From: Myotis daubentonii | Taxonomy: Eukaryota > Chordata > Mammalia > Chiroptera > Vespertilionidae | Length of the DNA: 64,000 nt | Reading direction: 5' to 3' | NCBI RefSeq assembly: GCF_963259705.1 | Contig: NC_081853.1 | Location: forward strand, 2,852,001-2,916,000 | In this document: piece after piece, positions 1 through 12,000 of the stretch | Layout: the number at the start of each line of letters is the position of its first letter | How positions within the stretch are numbered: position 1 is the stretch's first letter | The notes under the pieces: generated by a model | What the model saw: the letters and a program-made list of their open reading frames with translations, nothing else | The model's database searches: none | What the model was told of the DNA's origin: nothing | Position numbers and translations under genes: made by a program

Positions 1-299
1 TTGACACACATAAAGCAACACCGCCACCTAAGCACACGCTCCTGCCGTCTGGCAGCACGAGCCTGCCTCGGACCCGTCCCGCCGGGTCCCAACACCCCGT
101 GGTCACCCCGATTTCTGTCTTCGGGCACACTCATCTCTCTGCCCAAACCGCCCTGCCCACCTTTCTGCATACCTACCTCCCCTCGCTAACCCACAGGCCC
201 CTTGCCGCTCAGGTTTGGGCACCCTGGCACCTGCTCTAAGAGCTGCCTCTGCACACCCAGCCCTGGGCATGGGTGAGCCACGTCCTGGTGCTGCTGCCT

Positions 300-610
300 C
301 TCCAAGGGCCTCGCCCACCCGCCGTGGCTCCGGGAGAGCTGGCCCAGTGCCCCGCAGTCAGTGAGCGAACCGGGAGGCACCTCCTTAGGGAGAGAAGAGA
401 CTTGCGGGGAAACGCAGCTCCTGTTCCGGAACCCACCGCCACAGCACTGCTCGCGGCAGCTCTCACGTGGTGCTTCAGGGGCCAGGCCTGTCCCGAGAGC
501 TCTGCGTACGGAGTCACGGTCGTCTCCGGCGGCCCCGCAGGCCGTGCGCAGGCCTCCCTCCACACCTGCGGCGGCTACAGCCGGAGCAGCGAGGCCGAGC
601 AGCAGTGAGT
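300..610 (+). promoter_or_regulatory. CpG-rich patch in intron
   Basis: About 29 CpG dinucleotides in roughly 300 bp by hand count, in DNA of about two-thirds G+C. This is close to the number expected without CpG depletion, unlike most of the window. A donor-like GTGAGT follows at 605-610. It could be a small CpG island or just GC-rich intron; no other promoter element is convincing. Confidence 0.35.
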
Positions 611-916
611 GGGGTTGGGACCCGGTGTGCCCCACCCTCCAGCAGCTGTGGCACAAGTGGGAGAGCGCAGCGAGGAGGCGGGCTTTCCTCGCAGGGCACA
701 TGCTGACCCCCTCCCCAGGCAGGCCGCCCTCACCCTTCTCCAGCAAGGACTCCGCGTTTGGGTCTGGATCAGCATTAGAATAGATAACCGCAGTGATTCG
801 AAAAGGAAGCCGACCATCAAAATAGAAAGCACACACGCCCACAAACAGAATAACTCGGACTGTATTTTATGACTCTCGAAGTGTGTCACCTATGTGTTCT
901 CCTAAGATGCCCATCA
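611..916. other. Intronic sequence, nothing recognised
   Basis: GC-rich at the left and AT-rich after about 770. No repeat or gene signature was recognised. Confidence 0.5.
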
Positions 917-1010
917 CCCCTAGTCACTATTGTCACCTCCTCTTTGTAGGTGAGGAAACTGAGGCACAGAGAGAAGGGGGGCCTGCCCTGGGGCACCAGG
1001 TTGGTCCATG
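917..1010 (-). repeat. MIR SINE fragment (reverse)
   Basis: Contains the core GTGAGGAAACTGAGGCACAG followed by an AGAGA stretch, which is the reverse complement of the conserved MIR core. Old and diverged. A C-rich run (1049-1071) follows. Confidence 0.7.
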
Positions 1011-1165
1011 CGAGACGCCCAGGCAAGTTCTGTTTTCCCCTTGCTCTCCTCCCCCCCGACCCCCCCCCCCCTGTGCTTCCGCTTCCATTTATGTTCCTAT
1101 TCATTGAGTGAGAGAAACTCATAAAATGTAGATGCAGACTAGATGACCTCTCTTTTCTGCACGTA

Positions 1166-1712
1166 TGAGTCTCGGGACAAATTGCCACAAACTTAGCAGC
1201 TCACAGTTCTATAGTCAGAGGTTGAGCACAGGGTATCAGAAGGTGCAGCGTGAGAGGTGTTACCTGGGCTGCCGAGTTCTGTCTGAGGCTCTGGCCAATT
1301 ATCCGCTTCGCACCTCATTGCGGTTGTTGGTAGAACTCAGTTCTTTGTGGCTGTAGGACTGAGGTCCTCATTTCCTTGCTGGCTGTCAGACAGGGGCCTC
1401 GCCCAGCCTAGGGCTGCCCACACTATTGCTCTGTGGCCTCCACCTTGGTGGCTGCACTGGTGCATCACATCTTACTTGCCTTTGAATCTCTGACTTCATC
1501 TCTAACCAAACACTCCAATAGAAACTCCAATAGAAACCCCATGTCATTGTTTCCGTCCCTTTCTGATTACCTCCCTATCCTCCGGTCAGCTGACCTGGGA
1601 CTTTAAATCCAGCTGCAGAATTCTTCACAGCAACACCTTGGTCAGTGTTTGACTGAGTACGTGGAACAGGAGTGGGAATGTGGGAGGTCACCTTAAACCG
1701 CTGCCTCCACTA
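1166..1712 (+). repeat. Old mammalian interspersed repeat, LTR-like
   Basis: The block runs from ACAAATTGCCACAAACTTAG through CTCACAGTTCT and TTGCTGGCTGTCAGACAGGG to GTGGGAGGTCACCTTA. These phrases recur in order in an old mammalian repeat that I recognise but cannot name safely; MaLR-type LTR is the best guess. The internal duplication ACTCCAATAGA is visible at 1510-1535. Confidence 0.45.
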
Positions 1713-2204
1713 ATGCACTGTGCATGGAAAGTGCAGACGGACCCAGTCAGCCAGCTCTCAGCTATTTCCTTCCCAGGAGGACTTACACAAGTTCGCTTAT
1801 GTTTTTAGAGTTTATTGCCAACATTTTGTGTTTATTAGGCCATTTGATTAAAACATTCACAATCTGTGTACGATTTTTGCCTTAAAATGAAGGATTGAAA
1901 AAGAATGAGGTAAAACAGTATCTATGCAATTGTATATCATCAACAATTCCGTGAGCTCATCTTTTGTTTCAGCATGTTTCAACCTGAGATTTCTTCTCAA
2001 CTTCTGTGGTCCATCTCCTTGAACCTCCTCTCTCTGCTCTGTCGTTGCTGGATTCCTTCTCATCGTAAAGGCCACCTCCTCGTGCACAGATTCCTTGACG
2101 GCCTACCTAGACTAGGCTAAGAATGACAAGAACAGTGCAGGTCTTTTATTAAGGCTTTCTTCTTAGTGGCGCTGTAATTATTTCTGCATTTGTGGATTGT
2201 TTTG
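1713..2204. other. Intronic sequence, nothing recognised
   Basis: AT-rich DNA. A 76-codon open frame on the minus strand has no family features. Confidence 0.5.
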
Positions 2205-2315
2205 TATCTTATCTCTACTTCCCATTAGAACCTGAGGCTCAGGAAGAGGCACCTTCGTGGGCCCAGCGCCTGGATTGTGCTTGGTACACGGAGGCATCAG
2301 AAAGCAGGTGCATAA
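2205..2315 (+). repeat. L2-like LINE 3' fragment
   Basis: The pattern CATTAGAA.CTGAGGCTC.GGAAGAGGCA followed by CCCAGCGCCTGG and a GGCATCAG end resembles the 3' end of L2. Strongly diverged. Confidence 0.4.
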
Positions 2316-2841
2316 TTGACATGTAAATAGAATGTGTGGTTCTGGGCCTGGTAGGAAAGGTAACTTTCACACTTGTTTTGGAAGTTGCTAGAGTAGAGAG
2401 CCTGTTCATCATGAGGTCTACTGCTAAAGCGTTTACTGTCTGAGAAGCACCTGGTTGACATTCACTCGGCTCCTGGAAGAGAAGAAAAGAGACTCTACAA
2501 ATGGCAGAACCAGAGAGGAACAGCTGTCCTTCGAAACAGGGCCACTGGTTAGGAGGTGGGTGAGGAGTCTCCAGTCATGGGCCAGCTGATGTGTGGGTCA
2601 GTTTCCTGCAGATGTTTAATGTCCAAGACAGATGCCTCAGTCCTCCAGCCCTCCTTTAAATAGCTCTGACTTTTTCCTGAGCTTCACTTTCTCCTCCAAT
2701 TAGTCCCAGACCTGCTTAGAAGCAGTTCCTAAAGAGGACCAGTGCGTTTCTCCCCGTGTTCTAACCGCACCTCCCTCCCCCTCACCCCATCCCCTCGGGC
2801 TGGCCTGTCACGTGCCCTGCTGTCCACATTGTCAAACAACC

Positions 2842-2965
2842 TTTGGCAAGTTAGTCCGCCCCCTGAGCCTGCTTTCCCTCCTCTGGAAGACGGGTACCAC
2901 CTTGCAAGGTCGTTGGAAGTCCGAAGGGCAGTGGATGCAAATGCCTGATGCACAGTGAGGTCGAT
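2842..2965 (+). repeat. MIR SINE fragment (forward)
   Basis: The order CCCTGAGCCTGCTTTCCCTC, CTGGAAGACGGGTACCACCT, then GCAAATGCCTGATGCACAGT matches the right half of MIR. Confidence 0.5.
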
Positions 2966-3830
2966 GACTGTCGTAAGTAGACTATGGCAGTGTGCAGCTT
3001 GACAACAACTGGGTTTGGAAATTATAAAAAGAAGGTTACAGTAGGCTATGGCATCATTGAGATATTCTACTTACTTGGTTTTTCTCATCCTGTACTAAAT
3101 AAAGACTTCCTCATTTCAGACGTATAGGCTGAAGTAGATGCAGCTCTCATGACTGTCCTGAACCCAGTATGCCTTTTTCTGATGATTCTGGAGGCATTTC
3201 GGAGCCTTGTGGTACCTCTGGGGGTTCGTTATGAACCCCGTTAGCATTTTATTTCAGCTCTTTGGAAGTAAGGTTCCTGTCGAGTCCTGTTCCCCTTTTC
3301 CCGTTCCCAGTACATGATATAAAGATAATCTGTTTTGATGAACACAGACTGGCTTGCCTCTGCCCAGACCCTCCCCAGTCCTCATCTCCTCAGGTTGGGG
3401 GCTTTGCTGGGAAGTAGCAGAGCCCTAGTGGCGGTGGTGGTGAGGGAGGGGTGTTCCTTCTTCCAGGAGCTCACTTGCCATAAGATACCGAAAGTTGTTC
3501 AGAATCTGTCAAGCTATTGCCATATTCCCGATGAGACCAGTTAGGGAGCAGCAGGGCAGAGCAGGGCAGTTTGCACTTCTTGTTCTTGTGAAAGGCAAGA
3601 GGACGGAGTGGGGATGTCCAGGCAGGGTCGGACTCGAAGCTGGGGTCCTAGCTTCCCATTCTGCCTGCCTCTCAGTTCACGAGTGAGACGGATGTTATTA
3701 ACATCGGTGGCGTGGGAGGCTGCCTGTCTATGCAGTTCCTCAGTGTGACCCCAGGACGCAGGGTCAGGAGGCCGCTGGGCTCGGTCCCGGGGACACTGCA
3801 TCTCCCTGTGTCCTCTCCTGCGAAACGCGC
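2966..3830. other. Intronic sequence, nothing recognised
   Basis: Mixed composition. Open frames near 3335-3800 lie on both strands and look like chance. No repeat recognised. Confidence 0.5.
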
Positions 3831-4400
3831 TGTTTGCACCTTTCAGAGGCTGTAATTACAAAGGGAATGTCCTGTAGATACGAAAAAAAATTGAAACACC
3901 ACGCCACGCCTTCCATTTTTATGTTCACCCAAATTAATATGCAGGACCAGGATGCTGCTGGTTTCAAAGTTGTTGGCGTCAGTCATCGCATTTCTAGGCG
4001 CAGTATGTGAAAGTGATTATAGGTAATAAATATCTTTTTTTTTAAAACTTATTGCAGAGGCAGTTTTCCCACTGTTAATGAGGGTAATTTGACTTGGTTG
4101 AAGGATTGCAGTTCCTAAGAATTAATGCAGTAATCCAATTCGGAGATTTGAAGAGATCTGAGATTTTTCACAGGTCGCGTGCGAGGGAATGGGCCCCTAT
4201 CACATAGCAGCTAATGGACTCGAACGCCGCCTGCCATTTACTGCTCCCGCAGCAGAGAGCTTTGCCCTTGGTGATGAGCCTATGTCCCAAGCGCTGCAGC
4301 TTGTTTAGAAGTGCAGTGTATTTGTGACACTTTTGAGAGCTGGTATAGTGTTTCCCACAGCCCCTGCTCACTATGAAAACTGGGGTTATCTTTCTTAATT
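3831..4400. promoter_or_regulatory. Possible conserved non-coding element
   Basis: Non-repetitive, moderately AT-rich DNA with no simple sequence except short T runs, including TAATTA (4102-4150 region has similar cores) and GCAGCTAATGG. It has the texture of conserved developmental non-coding DNA, but conservation cannot be judged from one sequence. Confidence 0.25.
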
Positions 4401-5930
4401 ACACGTTTCAATCCTAATCTGCTCAAGTCTGAGGAGCATCAGGCTCGGAGGAGCTGCGTCTCGCCTTTCTCGCTCAGAGGAGGGCCTTTGTTTTTTGAAC
4501 GAATCCATGTACCATTATATTCACACATATGGGTTAATTCATGTGCATACAAAGGTTACATGCCTGGTAGTCACAACTTTCCATGTTTGATAACGGTTAT
4601 TATTAGCAGCTCGCAATATTTTGTAAAGCCTTGTGGGTAAGACTTCGGAAATGCTTGTTCTCCGTCGCTTTGTGCTCCTAAATACTCCCATTCCCATTGT
4701 GAAGCAATTAGCAGCACTGAGTCCTCCCCCGCGTGCTGCAGACAGCGCCCCTCTGTGCACCAGGCGCCTCTGCTCCGTCACTAGAAAAAGGACTAGAGTC
4801 GTTAATTGTGGTTCCGCGCGGTGTCTACTGAACGCTGAGTGTCAGCCCAGGCAGTAGGACCTGCCAGGGAAGGGAGTCTGATGCCTGAGGGCAGTGGGAG
4901 AGGAGCGAAAACCCAGCGGGGCCTTGGAGGGTGTCCTCGTGCAGGGCCGTGAGGCCCAACAGATTTCTGTCCTCCCAGGAGGAGGGAGGCGAGAAGGTGC
5001 AACTTGTGAGACATCTAGAACTTTGCTTTTGTTGAAATCCTGTGATCTTAGAAACAGAAACAAACAAGCAACACAGGTCAGGATCTGGTTTGGATTTGTT
5101 GGTAAGTTAGCAGACCTCATCCAGATGCATCAGCTGTTAAAAGTGAGTGACTTGCTGGCAAGCGTGATAGAGACAGACATCCCCTTGCTTCCTGGACCGG
5201 TGTTCACCCCGGGCCCAGAACACCAGGGGGCTGCCAGGCCTGGAAGCTGAAACCCCCACACTGCGTCGGCAATGCCTTAGGCCCGCGTGGTCACCTGCAG
5301 AGAGCCCCAGTTTCCCCAACAAGAACAGGGCTTCTCCAGCCCCCAGGAAACTCGATGCAGCTGAAGGTCCCCAGAAACAGTAATAGTACAAACAGTGGCC
5401 TCGCCTCACTGCTCAAGACCCAGATTCCAGAAGCAGGAAAGTGAGCACACAGGAGAGATCTCAGACCGCAGGGTGCTGTATCCTGGGGGGCTAGGCCGAC
5501 CCAGAGGGAGGCTGGCGGGAAGGACAGGAAGAAGAAAGCGAAGTGGGAGTGTGCAAGGCTGAGGTGGAAAGCAGAGCCCCCGTCTCTCTCTCTGAGAAGG
5601 TCCTGACCCTCAGGTGGCTGACCTTGGGGAGGAGAGGAACTGGCCCCTGGTCAGTCAGGGCCCTCCCCTCCTGGCCCCGCCCACCAGTCCTCCTTGGTGC
5701 TGGCTTCCTCTGCCCCTCCCTGCCAGGGTAATGCTCTTCATCCTGTTGATGCGAATGGAGAACCTTATTAACCAAGGAGGGCTTCCTGGAGGCAGCAGAG
5801 GCCTGGCCAGGAGAGGCTGGCCCTCTTTCCCTGTGCCTGTGGCGGGCGGACCTGGAGACGAAGTATTCCCTGAAATGGGCTGCTATTTAAGGAGATATGT
5901 CTAGCTAGCAATATGTATTTTTTCTCCACC
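4401..5930. other. Intronic sequence, no gene recognised
   Basis: Overlapping open frames on both strands at 4630-5900 have no family resemblance. No confident repeat. Confidence 0.5.
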
Positions 5931-7255
5931 AGTTATCTTTTTGTTGTTTTTTTTTTTAATGCTGTATTTCTTGGAGAAAGAAAAATAGATTTTAAAATGT
6001 AAAAACCTGTTCTTCAATTGAGTATGCAAAAGTCTCATGGCTATATTTATTCCAAACCTGCTCTCCTAATGTTCACTCAAGGAGAAAACAGCAAAAAACA
6101 GTTGTTGATGGACTTAGCACAGCACTGGATTAAATAAGCATTAGTCTACTGAAGCTGATTACAGAATATGAAAACGCGGTATCTTAATGGTACATGTTTT
6201 TATGTGGCAGCTCAGTTGCCTTTCATTTTGCAGCTAATATGTCTGTTCTTATGAGTCATTTACTTCTTTAATTACCTTTGCAGGCAAGGCACCGTGGTAT
6301 ATTAATGTGCCTGATTTTACTGCCAGTTTATCATACAGTGCCCAGAAGTTGAAAGGCATAATTGACTTGGAAGAACAGCTCATGAAGGAAACAATATTTA
6401 GTTGACAGTTTTCCTTGTACTCGCTGTTGACATTTATGAGTTTACACTATGCTAAAGGAGTAATAAACACAATTTTCTTTCAATAACAGGAAAGGGTAGC
6501 TTCTAAAATACATTTGTGGAAACACATTTGTTCATTTCTTGAATAATATGAAAATAACACATTTCTAGTGATAAGACTTCTCTGATTGCCAATTGAATTA
6601 AACCCTGGAAGGTGCATTTATATCCTGTCTCAGAGCATTAGGCGATATTAGGGTTCATGTGATTGAATCAATTTAATGAATATTTAAATTATATACAGAT
6701 TTGGGTAAATCATTTAAACCCAGGTGTTAGAGTGAGACTATGCGGTCTTGTCCTCCCAATTTCCAGAGGGAGGAGCGGCAGGGAGGGAGGGAACTGGGGA
6801 GGTAGCTGGGGAAGATGTTCTTTCTCCAAAGGGAAGAGGCATTTCGGGAAAGTGAAAGGGAAGGCACAGCGCTGCAGTCTTTAACAAGTCTGGGCTTTGA
6901 ACAGTTGAAATCGAGCCTTGGGTGGGTCGCTGCTGCTCTGGTGCCTGGACCGGAGCCTGGAGCTGCCGGGGGCAGCAGCAGTGACCGTCGCCCCCGCAGG
7001 CCCTGGCCTGGCCTGGCTGTGGGCAGGCCTTGGTGGGCACCCTGGGTTGGAGGGAGTTAAACTTTTCACAGCTTTCTGGGTTGTTTGTAGCTCAGTCCTG
7101 TGCAGCATAATGAAAGTTTTCTACCATCTGTTGTTAAGCTGGCGGTGAGCAAGGCCAGTATATCCAAACAAAGCCCTGGCCTGCTGTAAACTGAACCTGT
7201 CAGTTTAGCATAGCTCTGCTGACCCCCCGCCCTGGCACCAGGCACGGCGCAGCTT
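5931..7255. other. AT-rich intron, possibly partly conserved
   Basis: Long non-repetitive AT-rich stretch up to 6720, then a GC-richer stretch with chance frames. 7040-7200 again looks non-repetitive. No gene or mobile element recognised. Confidence 0.4.
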
Positions 7256-7257
7256 CA

Positions 7258-7302
7258 GAGGGGGGTGAGGCGGGGGGGGGGGGGGCGGGGGGCGGGGGCT
7301 GT
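7258..7302 (+). repeat. G-run cluster, G-quadruplex candidate
   Basis: Several G tracts, one of 14 or more, within 45 bp. The sequence could fold as a G-quadruplex on this strand. Confidence 0.7.
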
Positions 7303-8520
7303 TTACTTTTTCTCTCAGTGTTTCTCTCACTGGATTGGACTAGTTTATACTTAATCTTTAAATGGATATAAATGGATACTTGCCCCCTCCCTTTTTGAGG
7401 GCATTACTTCTTAATAAGGTATTGTAACTTTTAGAACAAGGTATGAGTGTCTGTAAACCATGAGGTGGCTGGGACTCAGAGGGCGTCCTATGCAGTTATT
7501 TTTGTTTTATTGCTTCGTCTCTCAGTGTTTGGAGACAAATGGTTCAGGCGATGGAAGCGCCTATATTTACTCCTCTGGCTTATGTAACTGAAAGTGTTTG
7601 ATAACTTTACAAGAACATTCTGCCCCTTCGTCTCCTCCTGTGTTTCACTGTGAAGTTGGGGCTCCCCGGAGGAGGGTCCCTCGGCGCCCCCTCATTTTCA
7701 AGGCTTACCTGCTGCCTTCAATTGCCCAGCTTAACCTCAGCACAATGTGGTTACTTTGTGGTATTTTTTCCTTTTGTAGTAAATGTTTAATTCTTAATTC
7801 ACAGAGCTTCTTTGGCTTGTTTGAAATACTCCTTTACGTTCAGATCATACATGTCTGTATGGCTCATCACTGAAGCCTGCCCTAACCTCTGTGGGTTTCA
7901 TTGTTTCGTGCACCTTGTGCTGTGGTAGTTTTTATCTTGGTCTTGCTACAGTGTATTTCCTGTCCAGCGTTGGTAACATTTGTGCTCTGGGAAGAGAGGG
8001 CTCTGGGGAGCCATGTCAATTCTCTGTATCCATCTCAATTCATTAGAATATCCAGGGAGAGTGGCCACTGCCCTGGAGTCACTGTGTCAGTCACTCCCTG
8101 GCCGCCTGGCCCTCCAGATGGGAAACAGGCCACACTCCTACCCACAACAAAGACAAAGGGGCTCGAGAGGATGCACATGTGTCTACAGTACCAAAATGAG
8201 AGGGTTTGGGCTCAACTCTGACTGCAATCAAGGAATGTACAGGGTCAGGGATTCCATAGGCAGAGGGGCTGGGTAGAAGCAAAGGAATAAACAAGCACAC
8301 ACAGGCTTCTCCTTTAAGGGACCAGGGACTCAATTTAAATGTAAATGAATGGAAGCACCATAGAGTCATAATCTGTTTGTAAGGTGGCTGACATATAAAG
8401 TACTTTTTTGTTTTAAGGTAAAAAAAATTGTATTTGGGGTAGAGTTTCAGGTGTAAATGTCAGGTGAAAAGAACCGTATACTCAATCTGAGAGTCAAGCA
8501 AGTAACCCTTGGCGTTCAGG
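7303..8520. other. Intronic sequence, no gene recognised
   Basis: Mixed composition. Open frames at 7598-8276 on the plus strand lack starts with context or any family signature. Confidence 0.5.
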
Positions 8521-8529
8521 ACGCTGCCT

Positions 8530-8765
8530 TTTAGAAAGGACATTGTGTTTTGTGGTGTGTCCTTTTTTCTTTTTAAAGGAGGCCTGCATTAAGGGGTCAC
8601 CTATTAGCTGGGTTTTTGCTGTCTTAAACTCAGCCCTCTGTCTATTAAAATCAAACCACTGTGTAAACATTCCAGTGCTGCTCTTGGTCTGCATGGCCAT
8701 GGGATCGGGTTTCACCTGCCTGCACATCTTCAAGCAATTAGAGCAATTAGCGTGAAGCCATTGCA
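8530..8765. promoter_or_regulatory. Possible conserved non-coding element with forkhead motif
   Basis: Non-repetitive DNA holding TGTAAACA (about 8661-8668), the core forkhead-binding sequence, and a repeated AATTAGAGCAATTAGCG stretch near 8736-8752. A 139-codon minus-strand frame crosses it but reads through a poly-G run and has no family features. Confidence 0.3.
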
Positions 8766-8826
8766 CATGCAAGGATTCAAGGTCTGTGGTGACATTCAAG
8801 TCCAGGAGAGTCTGACGGGAGACTGG

Positions 8827-8844
8827 GGGGGGGGGGGGGGGGGC
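8827..8844 (+). repeat. Poly-G tract
   Basis: About 17 or 18 consecutive G, a site prone to length variation and assembly error. Confidence 0.9.
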
Positions 8845-9285
8845 GCTAGAGAATGGCTGCTCTTCCACGGCCCTGAGCAGACGTTTCTCTTTTAAAAACG
8901 GTAACTCTTTCATGATACTATTAGGAGGTTTTTAAATGACATATCAGATGTTGTTTATATCAAAAACCCAGCAGTCGTTGAATTATATTAATGAAGGTCT
9001 TTATACACGGGGCATTTTATAAAAGAATTTTAATGGCCACGAGGAAGGAAGTGGCTGCTGCTCGCTATACTGTGGCAGTGAGAGCATTCTTCGTAGGAGA
9101 ATGTATTTTATAACATATAAGGGAATTTGCATTTCACTTTTACATGGTAAACCTCCCTGCTTTGGGTAATTGTAACAATGATAGCAACATGGAATATTTA
9201 GTTGGAAGGTGTTTAGTGTAAGCATGAAAATCAACCTTTTTTTTAAAGAATGGAGAATAATAGTAGCTGCTTTTACACATTAAAC

Positions 9286-9354
9286 CAGCGGTCGCCAGCC
9301 GGTGGTCCGCAGACCCCCGGTGGTTGGTGAGGTCTGAAAGGTTGGCGACCGCTG
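9286..9354. mobile_element. Very short hAT MITE (69 bp)
   Basis: The ends are CAGCGGTCGCCAGCC and GGTTGGCGACCGCTG, near-perfect inverted repeats with the CAG start typical of hAT. Flanking 8-mers are CATTAAAC (9278-9285) and CATTAAAA (9355-9362), a target duplication with one mismatch. Almost all of the element is terminal repeat, so it must have been mobilised by another element's transposase. Confidence 0.85.
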
Positions 9355-9362
9355 CATTAAAA

Positions 9363-11190
9363 CTACAGGTTGCTTTTACACATTAAACTACTTCACGCTG
9401 GGATGGAGATAAGTCATCAACGTTGGCACATCAGATGGCTGCGCAGGCAGGATACAAGGTAACTGGCTGAAAGCCGTCCTAGAATCCAATAGGGCTTCTG
9501 TTTGGCTTGTTTTGTAACTACATTTGTAACTCAGTTACCCAGGGGTCTTGTTTGCATGAGCAAAAATCCTAAACTGATTGATTACAGCTTTTAAGTGGTT
9601 AATACATTTTTAAATCCACATTTTCCTGTTGGCTTATTATGCAGATGGGAGGAGGGCTAACTTTCTAAATCCAAGGCGCTTCAGCTGCTCTGGCTGGGCC
9701 GAGGGGGCTGCTGGCAGTGGCCGTGCCCCGGCCTGGATCGTGGTGTGGGATTCTCGTGCCCTTTAACCCGATGCTGCCAGTTCACATTCAGTGTTTGTTA
9801 AGAAACGGCTCTCAGTAAAAAAAAAAAAAATGTTGGGGAAATTACCTTTTCATGATATGCACTCACTTTAATTAGAAAGAGGCTTCTTTTAAAAAAAAAA
9901 AATTGTGAGCCTCTAAGAAAGTTTGTGGGGTAATTTATGGAATTGCCTAGTTAGCTTCGCAGCGGCTGAGTGGTGCGCAGTTCTCCATCCGTAGGACTGG
10001 ACGCATCTGTTTGTGTGGCGGAGGCATTGTGTTCATTTGGTAACTGGCCATCTTAGGGAACTGGCCTTGGAGCTCTGCAGCCCCATCTCCAACTCCTTGG
10101 AGCTCTGCTGTTGAGAGGTTTTCCAGATCATCCCCCACATGGTGCCCACCTCTGCCTGTTAAACCTGCATTACAGATGCAGGGATGCCAACAAAATGCAG
10201 CCTCCTGCACGCGGAGTCAGGGAAGGATGGGCCTTTTCCCTGCCCCTTGGAGATGGACTGCTAGGAAGTGGTGGGCAGCGTTTATGAGTGGGAGGGGCCG
10301 CTGAGTTAGGCAGGCACATCTGAACCACTGCTCACCCTCCGGGGTGGAGGCAGGCGGGGCAGCCTGAGGGCCCGGAAGGGCCAGGAGCCTGTGCACCAGG
10401 CCTTCCCATCTTTCTCCCCAGCCCAGGCCTCTGTCTCTGTGATCTGCCTTTTGAACTGTTTTTGTGGCTGATCAGTTCCACCTAATATGTCTCTTGATTT
10501 CTGCTATTGTAATACTCAGGCGACACGCTATTCTCTTCATTTTTATAAGCGTTAGATGCTGCTGCCTGTCATATTCTGGCAGTTTATCTGCAGCGTCTGG
10601 ATTTGCTTTCAGACTTGAATGTCTATCAAGCTGCCATTGCTTTGAATGTGAGATCAAAAGAAGATGAATTCCAGTAAAAAATTTCCTCCGATGAAGAAAA
10701 GACCGGGGCCTATGTCAGCCTCCCGCCGGCAGTCATTCCTGCCCAGTGCTAGCACCGGGGCCACAGGCAGCCCAGCCTGCACCAGCGAGCACACCACAGC
10801 TTCCTGCCGGGGAGCTGCCACATAGCCATGCCTTTGGGGGGTGAGGGGACAGGGGTCCTCCCCCCTCCCCCCTCCTCCTCCCCCCCCCCTCCTCCTCCCT
10901 CCCCCTCTTCTTCATGTGGAACATGGCTGCTCCACCTGCATCCTCTTTCTGAGCTGGCTTGCACAGCCTTCAGCAGCTTTCTTTTCTTTACAGCATCTGC
11001 CAAGTTACTCGGGTGAGGGAAACAGGACTTGGATCATGAGTTTGGGTGGGTTCATGGGGGTGTGAGTAGGACAGCGAGGAGGCGGAGGCACAGTGTGGCG
11101 GATGGTGATGGAGAGAAGCCCAGAAGCCAGCCCAGGGCCCTGTCTCCCGGGGTGTGGGGCCTGCGCCCACCCGTCAATACTCGGGGCAGC
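9363..11190. other. Intronic sequence with possible conserved block at 10450-10690
   Basis: No gene recognised. 10450-10690 is non-repetitive, balanced-composition DNA that may be conserved non-coding sequence. 10855-10910 is a C-rich low-complexity tract; frames across it are artefacts. Confidence 0.4.
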
Positions 11191-11279
11191 CCTAGACTAG
11201 AGTGTGCAGACCCGGAGCCTCCTCCTCCTCCCAGCCCCGGCCTGTAGTGTCCGCACAGCAGGTCTCAGAGCTTCCCCAG

Positions 11280-12000
11280 AGCCCAGGGTGTGGTCAGCCT
11301 GAGAGCCGTGGGCATGGCGCCCGGGGCAGCCTGCGGGGCGCTGTGGGTGCGGCCTTCGCGGGGCCTGGGTGCCCAGGCCCCGAGGCACCTGCAGGCCTGG
11401 CCGCCTCCAGCCGCCCGCGGAGGGACTGGGGCGCGCTGGTCTGTGCCTGCGCCCGGAGCCCTGAGCCTGAGCCCCGAGCCCAGCAGCTCCGCGGCCAGGG
11501 CTGCGCCGCGCCTGCTGCCGCCTCGGTGCTTCCTGTTTACTCACATCTTCTCCCCTCGCACCCGCAGCCGCTCCCCAGCCCGCCCCCCGCCCCCAGGGGC
11601 CGCCTGCCCGTCTCCCGTCTCGGCGGCGAGGAGCCAGCCCCAGGCGCGGACGTGCTCCGGCACCGGCTTCCCTGTAAGTGTCCCGAGCGGAGCGCAGAGC
11701 GCCCTGTCGCTGCTGGAACTTGGGAACCGGCTCCGCCCTGAGCCCTGGCGGAGGGACCGCCGCCCCCCCCCCCCCCTCCGGCCGCAGCTTTCTGCTCAGC
11801 GACCCGAGGACCTTCTCCTCCAACTCCCTCCTCGCTCTCTCGGGGTCCCGGCCCAGGGAGCGGGGAGCAGGGAGCGCCAGCCTGGGGCGGCCCCGCGGTG
11901 CCCTCCGGCCGGTGCCCCCTCCTGGCCGCCGCCCCCGCAGGAATCGCTGGGGTCACATTGGACCGGGTTCGGCCAGTGAGAGGCAGACCGCCTGGGGGAG
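11280..12000 (+). promoter_or_regulatory. CpG island, candidate alternative promoter
   Basis: Hand count gives roughly 70 CpG in about 720 bp at about 72% G+C, an observed/expected ratio near 0.75. This passes usual CpG-island criteria. A strong donor-like sequence CCT|GTAAGT lies at 11671-11679 on the FOXP1 sense strand, as expected if a non-coding first exon ended there. Long open frames on both strands here are what GC-rich DNA gives by chance. FOXP1 is known to use several promoters, including internal ones giving shorter isoforms. Function here is inference; the poly-C run at 11763-11776 is low complexity. Confidence 0.55.

Noticed and set aside
8494..8913. 139-codon minus-strand frame ending the poly-G region
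   Set aside because: No family resemblance, and it crosses a poly-G tract. The underlying DNA looks more like non-coding sequence.
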